Below are positions 28,168 through 39,561 of a stretch of DNA of 64,000 nucleotides, one piece after another. This DNA is from Takakia lepidozioides (taxonomy: Eukaryota > Streptophyta > Takakiopsida > Takakiales > Takakiaceae): assembly GCA_030704615.1 (NCBI GenBank), contig CM060732.1, positions 69,359,053 to 69,423,052 on the forward strand, given 5' to 3'. Every line of letters starts with the position of its first letter. The stretch's first letter is position 1. Under the pieces are notes generated by a model. The model saw nothing but the letters and a program-made list of their open reading frames with translations, searched no databases and was not told the origin of the DNA. The translations under genes and the position numbers were made by a program.

Positions 28168-30308
28168 TCAACAGTACATGATGGTCAGTACTCTCAGGAA
28201 ATGGTGGATGGTCTGAGTAGCTACACAGATCAATGAATGAATGCTCCCACATTTTGCATACATGTCCACGAGGGCATTGTTCAGAATCACATCTGGTACA
28301 ATTCCAGCTTTGGCGATGCAACCATGCACCTCTTTGCCCTTTTCCAGGGCTGCCAGGCTTGCACATGCACTGCAAACGCACACAAACGTGATGTGGTCGG
28401 GCTTCCCCCCTTTCCCCATCATTTGCTCATAGGTCTCCAAGGCCTCCATCCCGCACCCCTGTTGTGCATATCCTGCAAGCATGGCATTCCAACACAACAA
28501 ATCTCGTTCAGCCATATTGTTCCCAGCTCAAAATGTATAGTCAACAACAGTTCTCTACAACTGTTGGCCAGGCTATCCACTTGATAGCAAAGTTCCTCCC
28601 ACCCAGCACCAAAGGCAGTCATGGGATTTCCACAGACAAAGATATGAAATCAGCCTGGAACTTCCAGAGCTAACATTCAACAAGAGAGTGGTGATAGCAT
28701 GCAACATGCAGCGCTATACCTGAAAGCACTAACTGTTAAAGATTTACACATCCGTCATAATTCATGACTTCTCAAACTCTGAATTAGGGGAGAAACAGTC
28801 AAGAAAGGGAAAGTATGGCACCTGGTTATGAACCATGTAAAGGAGGAAGGGCATACAAGAGCCAGCCCCGTACTTGCATGTGGCAGATATGCATTGGCAT
28901 GTCATTGCACTCCATAAGACCACGTCTCGCTTAGCCATATTGTTGAACACTAGACAGGCCTCCCTTACACTCCCACATTTCGCATACATGTCTGCAACAA
29001 AGGCAGTCTCCATATTAATATATGACGGAATTCCAGCTTTGATAATGTCAGCATGGATCTCTTTGCCCTTCTCCAGGGCCACCATGCTGGCACAAGCATT
29101 GAGAACACAAATGAATATATGACCCTGTCGGGCATCATACCTTCTTGTTGGATTCTATCATAGATTTTAATGGCCTCTGTGCCACAACCCTGCTGGGCAT
29201 ATCCTGCTATCATGACGCTCCAGGAAACCATATCCCGTTCAGCCATTTTGTCAAATACTTTCAGTGCACCCTTCATGCTCCCACATTTGGCATACCTTTC
29301 GACAAAAGCAGTCTCCAGAAAGATATCAGTCCAAAAATCCAGCTTTGATGATGTGAGCATGGGCCTCTTCGCCCTTTTCCAGGGCCCCTAGCCTACAACA
29401 CGCATTGAGCACATACGTAAACGTGACCCTGTCGGGCATCACCCCTGGTCCACGAGGGCATTGTTCAGAATGACATTGGGTACAATTCCAGCTCTGACGA
29501 TGTTGCCATGGACCTCTTTGTCCTTTTCTAGAGCTGCCAGGCTTGCACATGCATTGCAAACACACACAAACATGATGTGGTTGGGCTTCACCCCTTCCCC
29601 CATCATTTGCTCATAGGTCTCCAAAGCTTCCACCCTGCGTCCCTACTGTGCATACCCTGCAATCATCGCGTTCCACGACACCACATTTTGTTCAGCCATA
29701 TTGTTGAAGACTGCCTTTGCATCCTTAATGCACCCACATGTGGCATACATGTCCATGAGGGCAGATTCAGAATGACATCTGGTACAATTCCAGCTTTGAC
29801 GATGTCACCATGGACCTCTTTCCCCTTTCCAAGGCTCCCTGGCTTGCATATGCATTGCAAACACAAACAAACGTGATGTGGTTGGAGCTTCACCCCTTCG
29901 CGCATCATTTGCTCAAGCATCCCATGCTTGGTAAATCCTGCCAACATTATATTCCACGTGATCAAAGATGGTTGAGGCATTTTGTTGAACACTTGGTGAG
30001 CATCCATGATGCTCCCGCACTTGAACATACATGTTGACAAGGGTGTTGAGTAGAAAAACGTTTGGCGTGAATCCACTTGGGATAATGTGAGTGTGCACCT
30101 GCTTTCTAGCTTCCAGGCCTTTCATCTTGATGCACTTATGCAAGAGACAGACAGACGTATCTGAATCTGCTGAAATGCCTCCTTGGTTTAAAGTCTGTAG
30201 AGCCTCTTTCAGTCTGCCTGCCTCACAAAGCATCTTCACATGCCCATAAGTGCCAGAAGAGGTATTGTGGACTCCCTCTCTTGATCCTCTACTAGAAGCT
30301 GTGGTCAT
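28168..30308 (-). pseudogene. PLS-type pentatricopeptide repeat (PPR) pseudogene with internal duplications
   Basis: The minus strand starts with MTTASSRGSREG and LCEAGRLKEALQTL, then shows PPR units across at least four frames: [90 protein letters not shown] proteins bind organelle RNA, one repeat per base. The L and S type repeats (KGKEVHG, YAKCGS) mark the PLS class, many of whose members edit RNA. Blocks such as VPDVILNNALVD recur at 28,280, 29,460 and 29,770, so segments were duplicated after decay began. No E or DYW domain is seen. It fills the spacer of the inverted repeat with two other gene relics. Confidence 0.88.
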
Positions 30309-30364
30309 GGTTGAGGTGCCTGATTTTATCAGCTGTTGCCTTTAGTTGACCATGTACCCATGCA

Positions 30365-30720
30365 GGCTTCTTGTAGCTGTTGATCCACAGGGAATTATAG
30401 GTAATCTTGTGCTTGAAATCTGGACCTCTTGGATGAATCTGGACCCACATTCTATCCCTGCTTCAGCCATCCATGCCTCTACACAAATCATGCATTCATA
30501 CTTGCCTCACTACTAGCAGCTGACAATGGCAGCCTAGATTTGGTCTAGGAAACACCCAGTTGACCATCTACCCATGCACGTTTTAGCTATCCGTCCATAG
30601 GGAATCATAGGTAATCTTGAGCTTGAAATCCGGCCCTCTTGGATGAATCTGGACCCAAACTCTATCCCTGCTCTGCACAAATCATGCATACATCCTTGCC
30701 TTGCCGCTAGAAGCTGATAG
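30365..30720. repeat. 210-bp tandem duplication
   Basis: GGAATTATAGGTAATCTTG with the following ATGAATCTGGACCCA at 30,391-30,470 is repeated at 30,601-30,680, a period of 210 bases. Both are followed by a related AAATCATGCAT phrase. No gene is recognised. Confidence 0.8.
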
Positions 30721-31059
30721 TGACAACCTAGATTTGTTCTAGCAAACACCGCAACCCCAATTATCACACTAGTTCCTATGCTGACTTGCGGTTCCAACAG
30801 GCATTCACCTTTTTGCCTCGATTGTTCCACCCCTTGACTGCGGTCATAAACTCATTCATTCCAAAGCTTCTCCTCGCCACTGTTATCTGCTCTTCGACCC
30901 TTTCCTATTGCCACATTGGCAGTAACATGTCAAAATCACTCCAAAACCACCATAGATCCACCAACGAGCTAACTTGCAGAATTCAACATGAAAATTTAAG
31001 GACGACTCTGATTACAGGGAAAAACAGGATGAAATATGTTGGAGAAGGTGCCTTCATTA

Positions 31060-31228
31060 TACCCACATTGCCACCAATATCCTTTGAAGTGTCCAGGCCA
31101 TCAATCACTTCTTGATTGTAGCCCAATGTATGCTTGAGATCAGCAGAGTAGAGAGAAAATACGTATGAAATTCCACCGCAGGCTTGCATCCACATGCCAA
31201 GACACAACCCTAACCACTTGTCGTTCAT
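31060..31228 (-). pseudogene. NFD4/nodulin-like MFS fragment (first exon)
   Basis: MNDKWLGLCLGMWMQACGG, then SYVFSLYSADLKHTLGYN and KDIGGNVG match the N-terminus of the plant NFD4/nodulin-like family, membrane proteins of the major facilitator fold (KWLG, ACxGxSYxFSLYS, LGYNQ, KDLGGNVG are its marks). A GT at the end (GGTATAATG) could be the donor of exon 1. No downstream membrane segments were found, so only the first exon survives here. It is in the same orientation as the neighbouring PPR and NSN1-like relics. Confidence 0.75.
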
Positions 31229-31439
31229 AAATTTCTTTACCTCAACCCCCTCATTTCTCAAATAGGCTATCACCCTTGATTGTCAGGTCTCTGACATCAT
31301 CTGTAAATAGAATGCTGACCGTGCGCATACATTTGCCTACACTTCAGCTTGTCTAGTTTGAGCAACATTTCACTTGTGGCCCAAGACAGAGAAAAAAGAC
31401 ACAATTTTGTTGTTGTTGCCAAGGAGAAGATATAATCCA

Positions 31440-32010
31440 GGTTAAATTGAACCAGCCTGAACAGTGTCGATGTCCATAGTAAGTGGAGCACTTGAAGGCA
31501 TTTCCACATGGAGTGTGTCGACCAGAGAAGGGAGTCCAGCTATAAAAACTGACTCCTTGTTCTTAAACAGAACCTCCACATCAAACTCCTTGAGTCCAGT
31601 CAGCTACAATTGCAGATTTGGCATGCTCACTGACCTCCCGCATAGGTGGCCCACTGTGTAGTACGGGATTTTTCCTGCCATCGAAACAGGATAAATAAAT
31701 GTCAGTTCCAAGAATCTTCTCGAAGGGTAACCAAAGTAGCTGTGGATTCTTGGCTTGCATTTATATAAGTGGTTTTACTGTAAAAGGAATTGTACATGTA
31801 TCCCTAGTAATGCTGAAGATGTTGAGCTGGGTTACACAGGATTGAGACCTTCATTCCAGTCGTGAAGCACAATACGTGCAATTGCAACAGTGTCACCCAC
31901 TCCCCCTTTTTGAGCTTTCCACGCACCATAGCCAAATTTTGCAAGAACTCATCAACATACGGTTGAACTTGGCAACCTTGTAAGTTGACATCAGCTTCTC
32001 CGCGGGACAC
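31440..32010 (-). pseudogene. NSN1/nucleostemin-like GTPase C-terminal fragment (two exons)
   Basis: The first exon, ending at 31,849, reads YVDEFLQNLAMVRGKLKKG, then after a frameshift VGDTVAIARIVLHDWNEG. The second, from 31,674, reads GKIPYYTVGH, then after a stop LTGLKEFDVEVLFKN. In nucleostemin-type nucleolar GTPases the phrases GKLKKGG and DWNEGKIPYYT are contiguous, and the intron here falls exactly inside them (GAAG/GAAAAATC). These proteins act in large ribosomal subunit assembly. The GTPase domain itself is missing. The fragment carries a stop and a frameshift and is a relic. Confidence 0.75.
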
Positions 32011-32039
32011 AGCTGCAATATCTGCTTCACTGTAAAAAA

Positions 32040-32724
32040 AAAAAAAACCAACTTGTGGTCAAATTAGAGTTGATGGATGTGTTTTCATCCCCCATTGCTG
32101 GAAATTCTAATATTGGTGACCATTTCTATCTCTGCCTCTTGTGTGTGCTGCTTGTGTTTGTAGTCAGGTGATGTCGGATTGGTCTGTGAGAACCACCACG
32201 GTGTAGCTGAGCAGGCAGAGATGGAAACACGGCCTGCTAAGACCAAGCTGACTCTCCCAAGAACCTTGTAAACATTAGGAAGAATACCAAATCATGGTAC
32301 TAACAGGAGCCAAGAGCCCACATTTGCATCTACGATCGGTGTGTGAAACAAATCCCTCCGCACTCCACAAATCATGCATACACCCTCGCCTTGCCTCGAT
32401 TGTTCCACAAATCCCTCCGCACTCCAGAAATCACGCATCCTCGCCTTGCCTCGATGCTTCTCCTCGTCTCTGTTATCTGTAAAAAACTCGAGATCCGTGT
32501 GTGAAACCCGTCAGCGCTCAAGCCATCATCGTCACTTCCCCACGCTGCCGGTTATTTTTGGGCATTTCGGGCAGGTTTCAAAGAAATTGACGACGACGAT
32601 GACGTGTCTACGATGATATGGCAACAATGACGTGTCTATTATGACGTGTCGACGATGACGTGGCACTATGGCACCCTATTTCTGCTCTACGCTAAACTAG
32701 CTTCCGACCTTCGGTCGTCGCTAG
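32040..32724. other. spacer with short duplications and a hairpin-CTAG end
   Basis: A T/A run at 32,032-32,046 is followed by low-complexity sequence. CTCGCCTTGCCTCGAT is present twice (32,385 and 32,440). GATGACGTG is repeated several times near 32,600-32,660. Just before the inverted-repeat border stands ACTAGC, then CGACC-TTC-GGTCG, then TCGCTAG at 32,694-32,724, a stem-loop directly followed by CTAG. Nothing coding is supported. Confidence 0.55.
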
Positions 32725-35700
32725 AATGAGATAAAGATAGTCACCCTATGTGTACATAAGATGCCACAATACTCATAAGGGTTGATCTTACTAATGATGA
32801 AATTTGATAGTGCTGAAGTGCATGTCGAACTTGCATTCAGGTAAAGGGATCTATGAAATGCAGTAGAGATCTATGTACAAACTATTACATAGATAAATCA
32901 AATGACAGGAAGATAACATGAAATCTGATTTCAACACCATGTCATTTGCCCCATTTGTTTTACCTTACGCTAGAGAGAAATACATGTATCATAAAACATA
33001 ACCAAAAATTCGGACTGACAATGAGGACAAAGTATTGTATATGTAATTTCTAATTACCTACATAACATCATCAGCTGATACTTCATCATCCGTGTCATAA
33101 GCCTGTGATTCAGAGGCATACACATCCATGAAAGCCTCAACTCTACGCAACCTATCCACGGATTGTCCAACAATAGCTGCTCTTCGGTCAAACAACACAT
33201 CATTGGAAAGACCTACATCACGTTGTTGATGTATTGAATGCAAAGCTTGGGACTCGGCATACGAAGGTAGATAAAACGATGAAAGAGGACTTTGGGGTAG
33301 ACTATCGTAGATGGTCCACACAATCCCATCACTGCATCACACATACATGTATACTTATGTTAACAAATCAAATGGGAATGGTTTGCTTTGCAAATAATAT
33401 AGAGATTGCAACAAAAGAAATGGAGGCGAGACATACTCACTAGGAAGTACTGCCGAGATGAAGACCAAGCTTGCGCGCCACCTTAGGAGCGGGGGGTTCC
33501 AACAAACTCACAAGACGTTGAATGGTTGGAGTTACCACAGATGAAACCAAAACAGGTTGAGTATTTTGAAGTGCAGAGAGACGTGCTGCATACAACGTCT
33601 GGTCCCCCTCAAGACCAAATACGTGACGTCCAGACTCGCGGGCAGCAATAAATGTAGAACCTGCAGGAAAAAAACATGCAATGGTGATATTATATCGGAT
33701 AACAGTTAATGATCATGAATCAACTCAGAAGATTTTAATTACAAAATGGAGACCAATGCAAACCTGTGCCAGCTGTGAGATCCAAAATGCGGGAACCAGG
33801 AGGTGAGCATGTCTCCAACAACACTTGCATGAAGGCGGGACTACGGTCTCGCGCACCCCTCCAGGCTTGTTGAGGAGTTTACATGGGTAGTGCAACATCT
33901 GGAATGTGGTTGTATTTGGCATCCAACTCAACAGGGTTGCAAGGGGGTCCACAACTTTGCCAGACTCACGCAGTTTGAATAGTCCTCCTTGCTTGGTGAG
34001 GACATGGGCGTGGAAGAACATGGTCTGTTAGACGTGCCATTTCCACAAAAACAGTGCACCCGGATGGTTTAATAATATGTATGAGAGTAGGAAGATGAAA
34101 CATCAAACAATGAGATATTGAAGAGGGATGATTTTTACCTTTCATGTCTGAGTGTGTAGAGGGGTGGTATTGATGCAAGTATATTTCCTTGATAATACGG
34201 AAATAGAGCTGCCCCTGGAGTAAGAAAAGAGCTCCAATGCAAAGGAATCATCGGAGCCCTGCAAGAACACCACGCATCCATTGTCATCCAACAGGTCATT
34301 AGCAATGGAGAATGCATACTCCCAATACCGTTTATCAAAAGCATTCCAGGGAGGAACCTGTACACCATCCAAACAGCCCTGTACAGGCATTTCTGTCGGG
34401 CAGTCCACGATGATCATGTCCACAGCCACAAGCACGCTTTTTCCATCCACAACACTAGACCAAGTTCCTGGCAACTGCAAACAACATACAGAAAATGTAG
34501 GAGTCAATAGCCGGAGATGAGGATATAAAAACATTGAAGAATTCCTTACATTCAAGTTTGTTTGTTGGGGGAAACTCACATTTTTGAAGAACTCCATGAG
34601 CTTTTTCAAGGTCGCATCAGGAGATGTACTTGAGACCTCCACCATATCAATGAAATGAGTAGGCATGATCTTCATGCGATACATGCTAGGTGCACCACCA
34701 GAAAATGACACTGCACTGTAAGGATGTTCGCCTGCCTTTGGCTTGTTTCCTCGAGTAGCAGGTGCAGGCACTACAACCAACTGATTTGAAGGATGTGAAG
34801 AACTACCAATAGGACCAGCAATAGAAGCCACACCTGCATTGACATCCGCACCTTTTCTTTTTCGTGATTTGCGTTTTGGTACACCCACAACGGCAGGGAC
34901 CACTTGGGCTACAGTGTCAGCGGCCTGTGTAGCAATCTGTTCTGCTTGCTCCAGATCAAGAACAAGGACCCCTTCATCACTCACTGACTGCCTGCGAACA
35001 CATTCCTTATGAAGTCCCATTTCTGCATAGGGGATAGTACCCTTGGGCATATCCAAATACCAACCCCCCCCTTCCCGGTGTTCCACACCCCAATCTTCCT
35101 CAATTGCAGGTGTGTACATGGAAGCTTGTTGAGCACCAAACTTCTAGGCCATCAGAAACTTGGGCTCAGCCTTAAGTCGATCACTCGGTACAAGCACAAA
35201 TCTCATGTACCTAAAATACAAACACATTCAAAGTTATTGTGGAGACAAATATTTATGCAACCTGTTCAACAATTGAACAAGCACATTAAGAAACATGTAT
35301 ATCCCAATGTACTAGAAAAATACTTGAAGCATAGACATTTTTGACTTACAAGGTGTATACACTATCCATGTACAATGCAATGGAAAGATGGTACCTGAAT
35401 AAAATCCGTCTCACCACCTTCTCCCCACCTGTTTGTTGTTCCCAATCATTGCCTCTGAATGGCCCCTTTGGCAATGAGAACTCTCTATGAAACAACTCAT
35501 TGAAATGAGTCATTTTCCATATATCCATGTAGTCTCCTAGACTCTCACTCTCTCCTTCCTCCAAGGCAACATGAAATTGGCCAAGCTGAGTGGTGTACAA
35601 GGCAAACTGAGCCAAGGCAACCTTGCGAAGCTGCCAGAAAATACAGTCAGTTAAATAACTATGTTAATGTGTCATCAACAAAATGAATTAATTGCATTGA

Positions 35701-37380
35701 GAAGATAATGATTGTATATGTACCTGCCACCAAAAAGTCCTTCTATTCAGCCAAGGATCAAGTGTTGGCCCACTGATAGGCCCGGGTGGAAAAAAAATTA
35801 CGGTCGTGAAGTGTTTGGTCTCCATTCCATATATGTAGCCATTCCACATTTTCTTCAGGATCCACCCGGGCGGTAGCAATGTTCACCATTTTCTCTTGGG
35901 TCATTTCCTCTGATCCTGCCTTTACACGTGACCAATGCAGTTTAAGTTCTTGGAGAAACCCCTCTCCAAGGGTTGGATCAGCAATAGGAAGCAACTTCAC
36001 AAGCTGACTCTTGTGTTGCTCCCTTGCTTTCAATCCAGCCTGTCTCATTGTATCTTCAAGGCCATCTTGACTCTTTGGTCCCTCAGCAAGTTTGTAAGCT
36101 TCCCCCGCCATGCGTTGGGCCTCCACGATATCATGCTGCCAAAAGAACCAAAACAGTTCATAACATGAACCAGAGGTGAATCTTGTCTATGGATGCAAAG
36201 AATGAAACTTGGTTAAGACATGATGTTACCTTGTACAAAATCTCTGTCATTGCATGGACTGTCAGGTTATACCAAGTCTTTCCTGCTTTCTTGATGCATT
36301 CGTCGTATTGCTCTTTCCTCAATACATTCTTCCATTCAGAGACAGGTGTAAGGCCAATCATATTGACCTTGCAAACCAAGTGCACAAATTTGGATGTAAC
36401 ATGTGCCCTCTCTGTTGCCCTGCACATATAAAATATGATCATTAGAAAGAAGATGTGTATATGTACATCCATTGAGCAAGAACATGACAACATTGAACAT
36501 GAAAGTAAATGAAGAATAGAAAGGAAACTCACACATTCACTCCATCCATGATGGACCTGAGGGAACCACGATTTTCAATGTCCGCATTGAGCACCCAGCT
36601 TGTCACACAGACATGTCTTGACAAGTTGGCCCCATGAACTTCATTGATATAGGGATACCATGCTTGAAGCCTATGATTCCCATCCCAGAACTTTTTTTAT
36701 ACACTCTGGCGTTAGTGCTTTTTGGACTACATGGGTTACACGTGGATCCTCAGAAGATGGTTGTACGATTGACATGTTACTTTGTGGCGGCGCCTTCATA
36801 ATACAATATAAAGTAAGTGATAAAGTAACTGAATATTTTGTTATGGGTGTCTTAATCAATTTATTGGTTTTAGAGTCAATTGTCGCCACAAATACTTGTA
36901 CTCATTACTCATACATGAGTAATCAAAGAACAAATCAACATACATGTCATGGGATTTGATTGTAAATAAATTGTGCCGTCTAGTGTGTCAGTTCATAGTT
37001 AGATGATTAATCAACGATTGGTTGTAAAATAAATGGAAACATGCAGAGCATTTACGTTTCATATGCTCATAAGAAGAAGGCAGTACATTGGATTCTAAGA
37101 TCTCAACAACGACGCCGTCGTCTTAAAAATAGGGGATAGTCCATTTAGTTGTTTCTGTCAGAGAATAATATGGATGGAGCACATGCCTCAGAAAATTTGA
37201 ACCTTCTGGATTGATGATACACATAAGTAATGTAAGCCATTTAATGTATTTGCATAAGGTCTTGCAAGATGTGCGCTTTCATTCATTTTGCATCTCCTCT
37301 CAAATTTTGAAGGCATTGCCAAATGTCTACATTAAAATGCATTGTTTTCATGTCCACCTGATGCAAAAGTGGTTCGTTAT
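32725..37380. repeat. right arm of the large inverted repeat
   Basis: This is the reverse complement of 20,004-27,066 with an internal deletion of about 2.4 kb at 36,690. The junction joins GGGATGGGAATC of exon 2 to the TATAAAAA sequence upstream of the gene. The inner border is at AATGAGATAAAG (32,725) and the outer border at GGTTCGTTAT (37,380). Confidence 0.93.
33058..36690 (-). pseudogene. methylase-like gene, copy B, 5'-truncated
   Basis: This is the inverted copy of the gene at 21,114. It keeps the second half of exon 2 and exons 3-10. Exon 1, the palindromic intron 1 and half of exon 2 are deleted. Differences from copy A are informative: near 34,640 it lacks the extra C, so exon 6 ends in frame (DMVEVSSTSPDATLK); near 33,535 it keeps the base lost in copy A (GTGGTAACT); and the exon 8 donor is intact (CACAG/GTTTGC). 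It has its own lesions: TGA near 34,147 at the end of exon 7 and a missing GA in exon 8. The TAA in exon 8 (33,879-33,881) is shared with copy A. Confidence 0.88.
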
Positions 37381-38185
37381 AACATGGCCGCAAATAAATA
37401 CGGGACCTTGTTGTTGACGAGCGGTTGACCCCACAATGTTGTATGTACCTCATCTGCCCTGTGGCGGAAATGCGGGTTGGCGCAAGAATGCAAGCTAGCT
37501 TGATTTTGTTTGGTTTATGGATCATGCCTATCTCTGGGCTACAAACGATTTATGTGACACCAGTCCACAAAATTTCTGCAGTCACCAAATGACCACCGCT
37601 GCCCCAACTTCCAAACTTCCCAACCTGGTTCCGCAAGAATGTTGGGGTCATTATATATGTCTCAACGAAGTTTGCGCCTGGCCCCTTTGGTTTTTTTTTT
37701 TGGAGGTCCAGGTTCATTATCGTCATCCCTGGGATGACCTCCTCTGTCTTCCTCCTCCGCCATTTATGGCTCTGGCTTACTCCTACTCGACAGGTGTTTG
37801 CTAAAAAAAATGCTCTCCCAACCCTCCTAAATCGTACCTAATCCTACTCCCTAATTAATCCTCCCCAAGTACTAGAGGCACGTGTCACTCCCTCCGTAGT
37901 TCTAAGTGTTATGACGCAATGTGCAATGAAAAAAACGTGGGTGCCAGAGGAGGGCTTCCCGGGAGGTACTCAACATCGATTTCGTAGAAACCAACGGCCC
38001 AAAATACCCCCCACCCAACCAATAGCACCCCTCTCCACTTGGACTCAATAAGAAGGAATGCAACATCCCATCGCCCACCAAGTCCTGGTGTGGAGAAAAG
38101 TGACGGAGAGAATGGCCTCCAAGGCCTTATAAGCCCCCTCTCCACACTTGGGGCGCGCGTTGTCATCATGATTGCGTACGCTAGT
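37381..38185. other. intergenic, possible promoter-like end
   Basis: No gene is recognised. The last part (38,090-38,160) has GGCCTTATAAGCCCCCTC followed by C-rich sequence, similar in style to the TATA-containing promoters at 39,212 and 48,420 that also lie beside GCGACC arrays. Confidence 0.45.
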
Positions 38186-38187
38186 AA

Positions 38188-38565
38188 TAGCTGCGACCGC
38201 CAGCAGGGGGTGGTCGCATCAATTTTTCTTTTCTTTATTATGTGCGACCACCAGCAGGGGGGTGGTCGCAGATATTTTTATTTTTTTTAATGGGTGCAAC
38301 CACCAGCAGGGGGGTGGTCGCAGATTTTTTTTATTTTTAATAGGTGCGACCACCAGCAGGGAGGTGGACACATAATTTTTCTTTTTTTTAATAGGCGCGA
38401 CCACCAGCAGGGGGGTGGTCGCAGAAATTTTGTTTAAAACAAATAGGTGCGACCACCACCTGCTAGTGGTCGCACTATTTTCCTTTTCTTTAATAGATGC
38501 GACCACCAGCAGGGGGGTTGTCGTAGGGGGGTGGTCGCATAATTTTCCGATTTTTTAATATCTAC
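38188..38565. repeat. GCGACCACC hairpin array, 7 units
   Basis: These are units of arms TGCGACCACC and GGTGGTCGCA around AGCAGGGG, spaced about 50 bases apart with T-rich spacers, as at 14,753. One unit is altered (AGGTGGACACA), and two adjoining right arms are fused at 38,515-38,540. Confidence 0.93.
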
Positions 38566-38569
38566 CAAC

Positions 38570-38795
38570 AGTCAGTAGCTCAGTTGGTTAAGTGCACTGA
38601 ATGCGACCCGGACGATTCTGGGGTCAAATCTTGCTACTTGATGGGTGTGGTATGGTTCGTGTGTGGTGCCCCATTTCTATGCCTCTTGGCGCATAAATGA
38701 AAGAGGTTATTTTCTCCTCTCACTACTAAGGGGCCTGATTTGTGAGCTGTCGCTCCCAGGTGTTTCCCAAATTTATTAAAAAAAACATTTAAAAA
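38570..38795 (+). repeat. tRNA-derived SINE inserted in the hairpin array
   Basis: The A box TAGCTCAGTTGGTTAAG (38,574) and B box GGGGTCAAATCTTGC (38,620) have tRNA spacing. A body of about 150 bases follows, ending in TTATTAAAAAAAA. Hairpin units flank it on both sides, so it inserted into a pre-existing array. Confidence 0.75.
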
Positions 38796-38804
38796 AAATA
38801 AAAT

Positions 38805-38935
38805 CTGCGACCACCAGCAGGGGGGTGGTCGCACCATTTTTTTTAGGGGTGACCACCAGCAAGGGGGTGGTCGCAGAATTTTCTGTTTTTAAATAGCTGC
38901 GACCACCAGCAGGAGGGTGGTCGGACCATTTTTCT
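38805..38935. repeat. GCGACCACC hairpin array, 3 units
   Basis: This continues the array interrupted by the SINE. Units lie at about 38,806, 38,849 and 38,899. Confidence 0.9.
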
Positions 38936-39034
38936 TTTTGTTAAATAGGTACGAATAATATGTAGAGCAGTTTCATTCGGGCCCTGATTCTAGAGTGGTC
39001 CAGGAATTACTGTGGCCCATGAATTAGAGTGGGG

Positions 39035-39218
39035 CGCATATGTAGGAAGGCCACGTGTATTAAGGAATGAGATGAGGGGGTCCAAAAAAAGAAAGGAGGA
39101 ATTGGCTAAATTTAGAATAGGGAGTCTTGTAGGGTTGACATGTGTTCAGGGCCTTCTAGAAGGCTCCCAAGGTCGGCGGGCTTCTAGAAGGGTCCCACCG
39201 CCCTGAGAGGCTATATAA
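39035..39218 (+). promoter_or_regulatory. stress-type promoter: G-box, two heat-shock elements, TATA box
   Basis: CCACGTGT (G-box) lies at 39,051-39,058. TTCTAGAA, the core of a heat-shock element, lies at 39,154-39,161 and 39,182-39,189, both inside a repeated CTTCTAGAAGG phrase. TATATAAGG follows at 39,212. The order and spacing are those of a plant RNA polymerase II promoter. The sequence is bracketed by GCGACC hairpin arrays. No open gene follows on the plus strand, so it probably belongs to a mobile element. Heat-driven promoters are known from some plant retrotransposons. Confidence 0.6.
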
Positions 39219-39266
39219 GGGAACCCCCCTTACTACGTACTAACTTACTACCTATTAAATCAGTAA

Positions 39267-39397
39267 ATAGGTGCGACTACCAGGAGGGGGGTGGTCGCAA
39301 CATTTTTCTTTTATTTCAACAGTTGCGACGACCGCTACTGGTGGTCGCACAATTGTTTTTTTTATTTAAATAGGTGCGACCACCAGGAGGTTGGTCC
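39267..39397. repeat. GCGACCACC hairpin array, 3 units
   Basis: Units lie at about 39,270 (GCGACTACC variant), 39,323 (GCGACGACCGCTACTGG) and 39,373 (right half lost, continuing as GGTTGGTCCCC). They lie just downstream of the TATA box at 39,212. Confidence 0.88.
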
Positions 39398-39561
39398 CCT
39401 TGCACCTGTATGTATGTTTGGAGAGGCAGACCACCAAACCCTTTCTTGGGTACACATATTCCACCATTTTTATTTCCGTACACGTATGCATGTACCCAAA
39501 CTAAAACATGGATATCCATGGAAACATACTACACATCATGTGACAGAAATTATAGCTGTAC

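Noticed and set aside
28237-30037. Plus-strand frames over the PPR region
   Set aside because: Shadows of the minus-strand PPR pseudogene; they read as PPR only in reverse complement.
37517-37804. 95-codon plus-strand frame
   Set aside because: Isolated, no recognisable feature and no copy elsewhere in the window.
38574-38640. Functional tRNA gene
   Set aside because: A and B boxes are present but the acceptor and anticodon stems do not pair and a SINE body with A tail follows.
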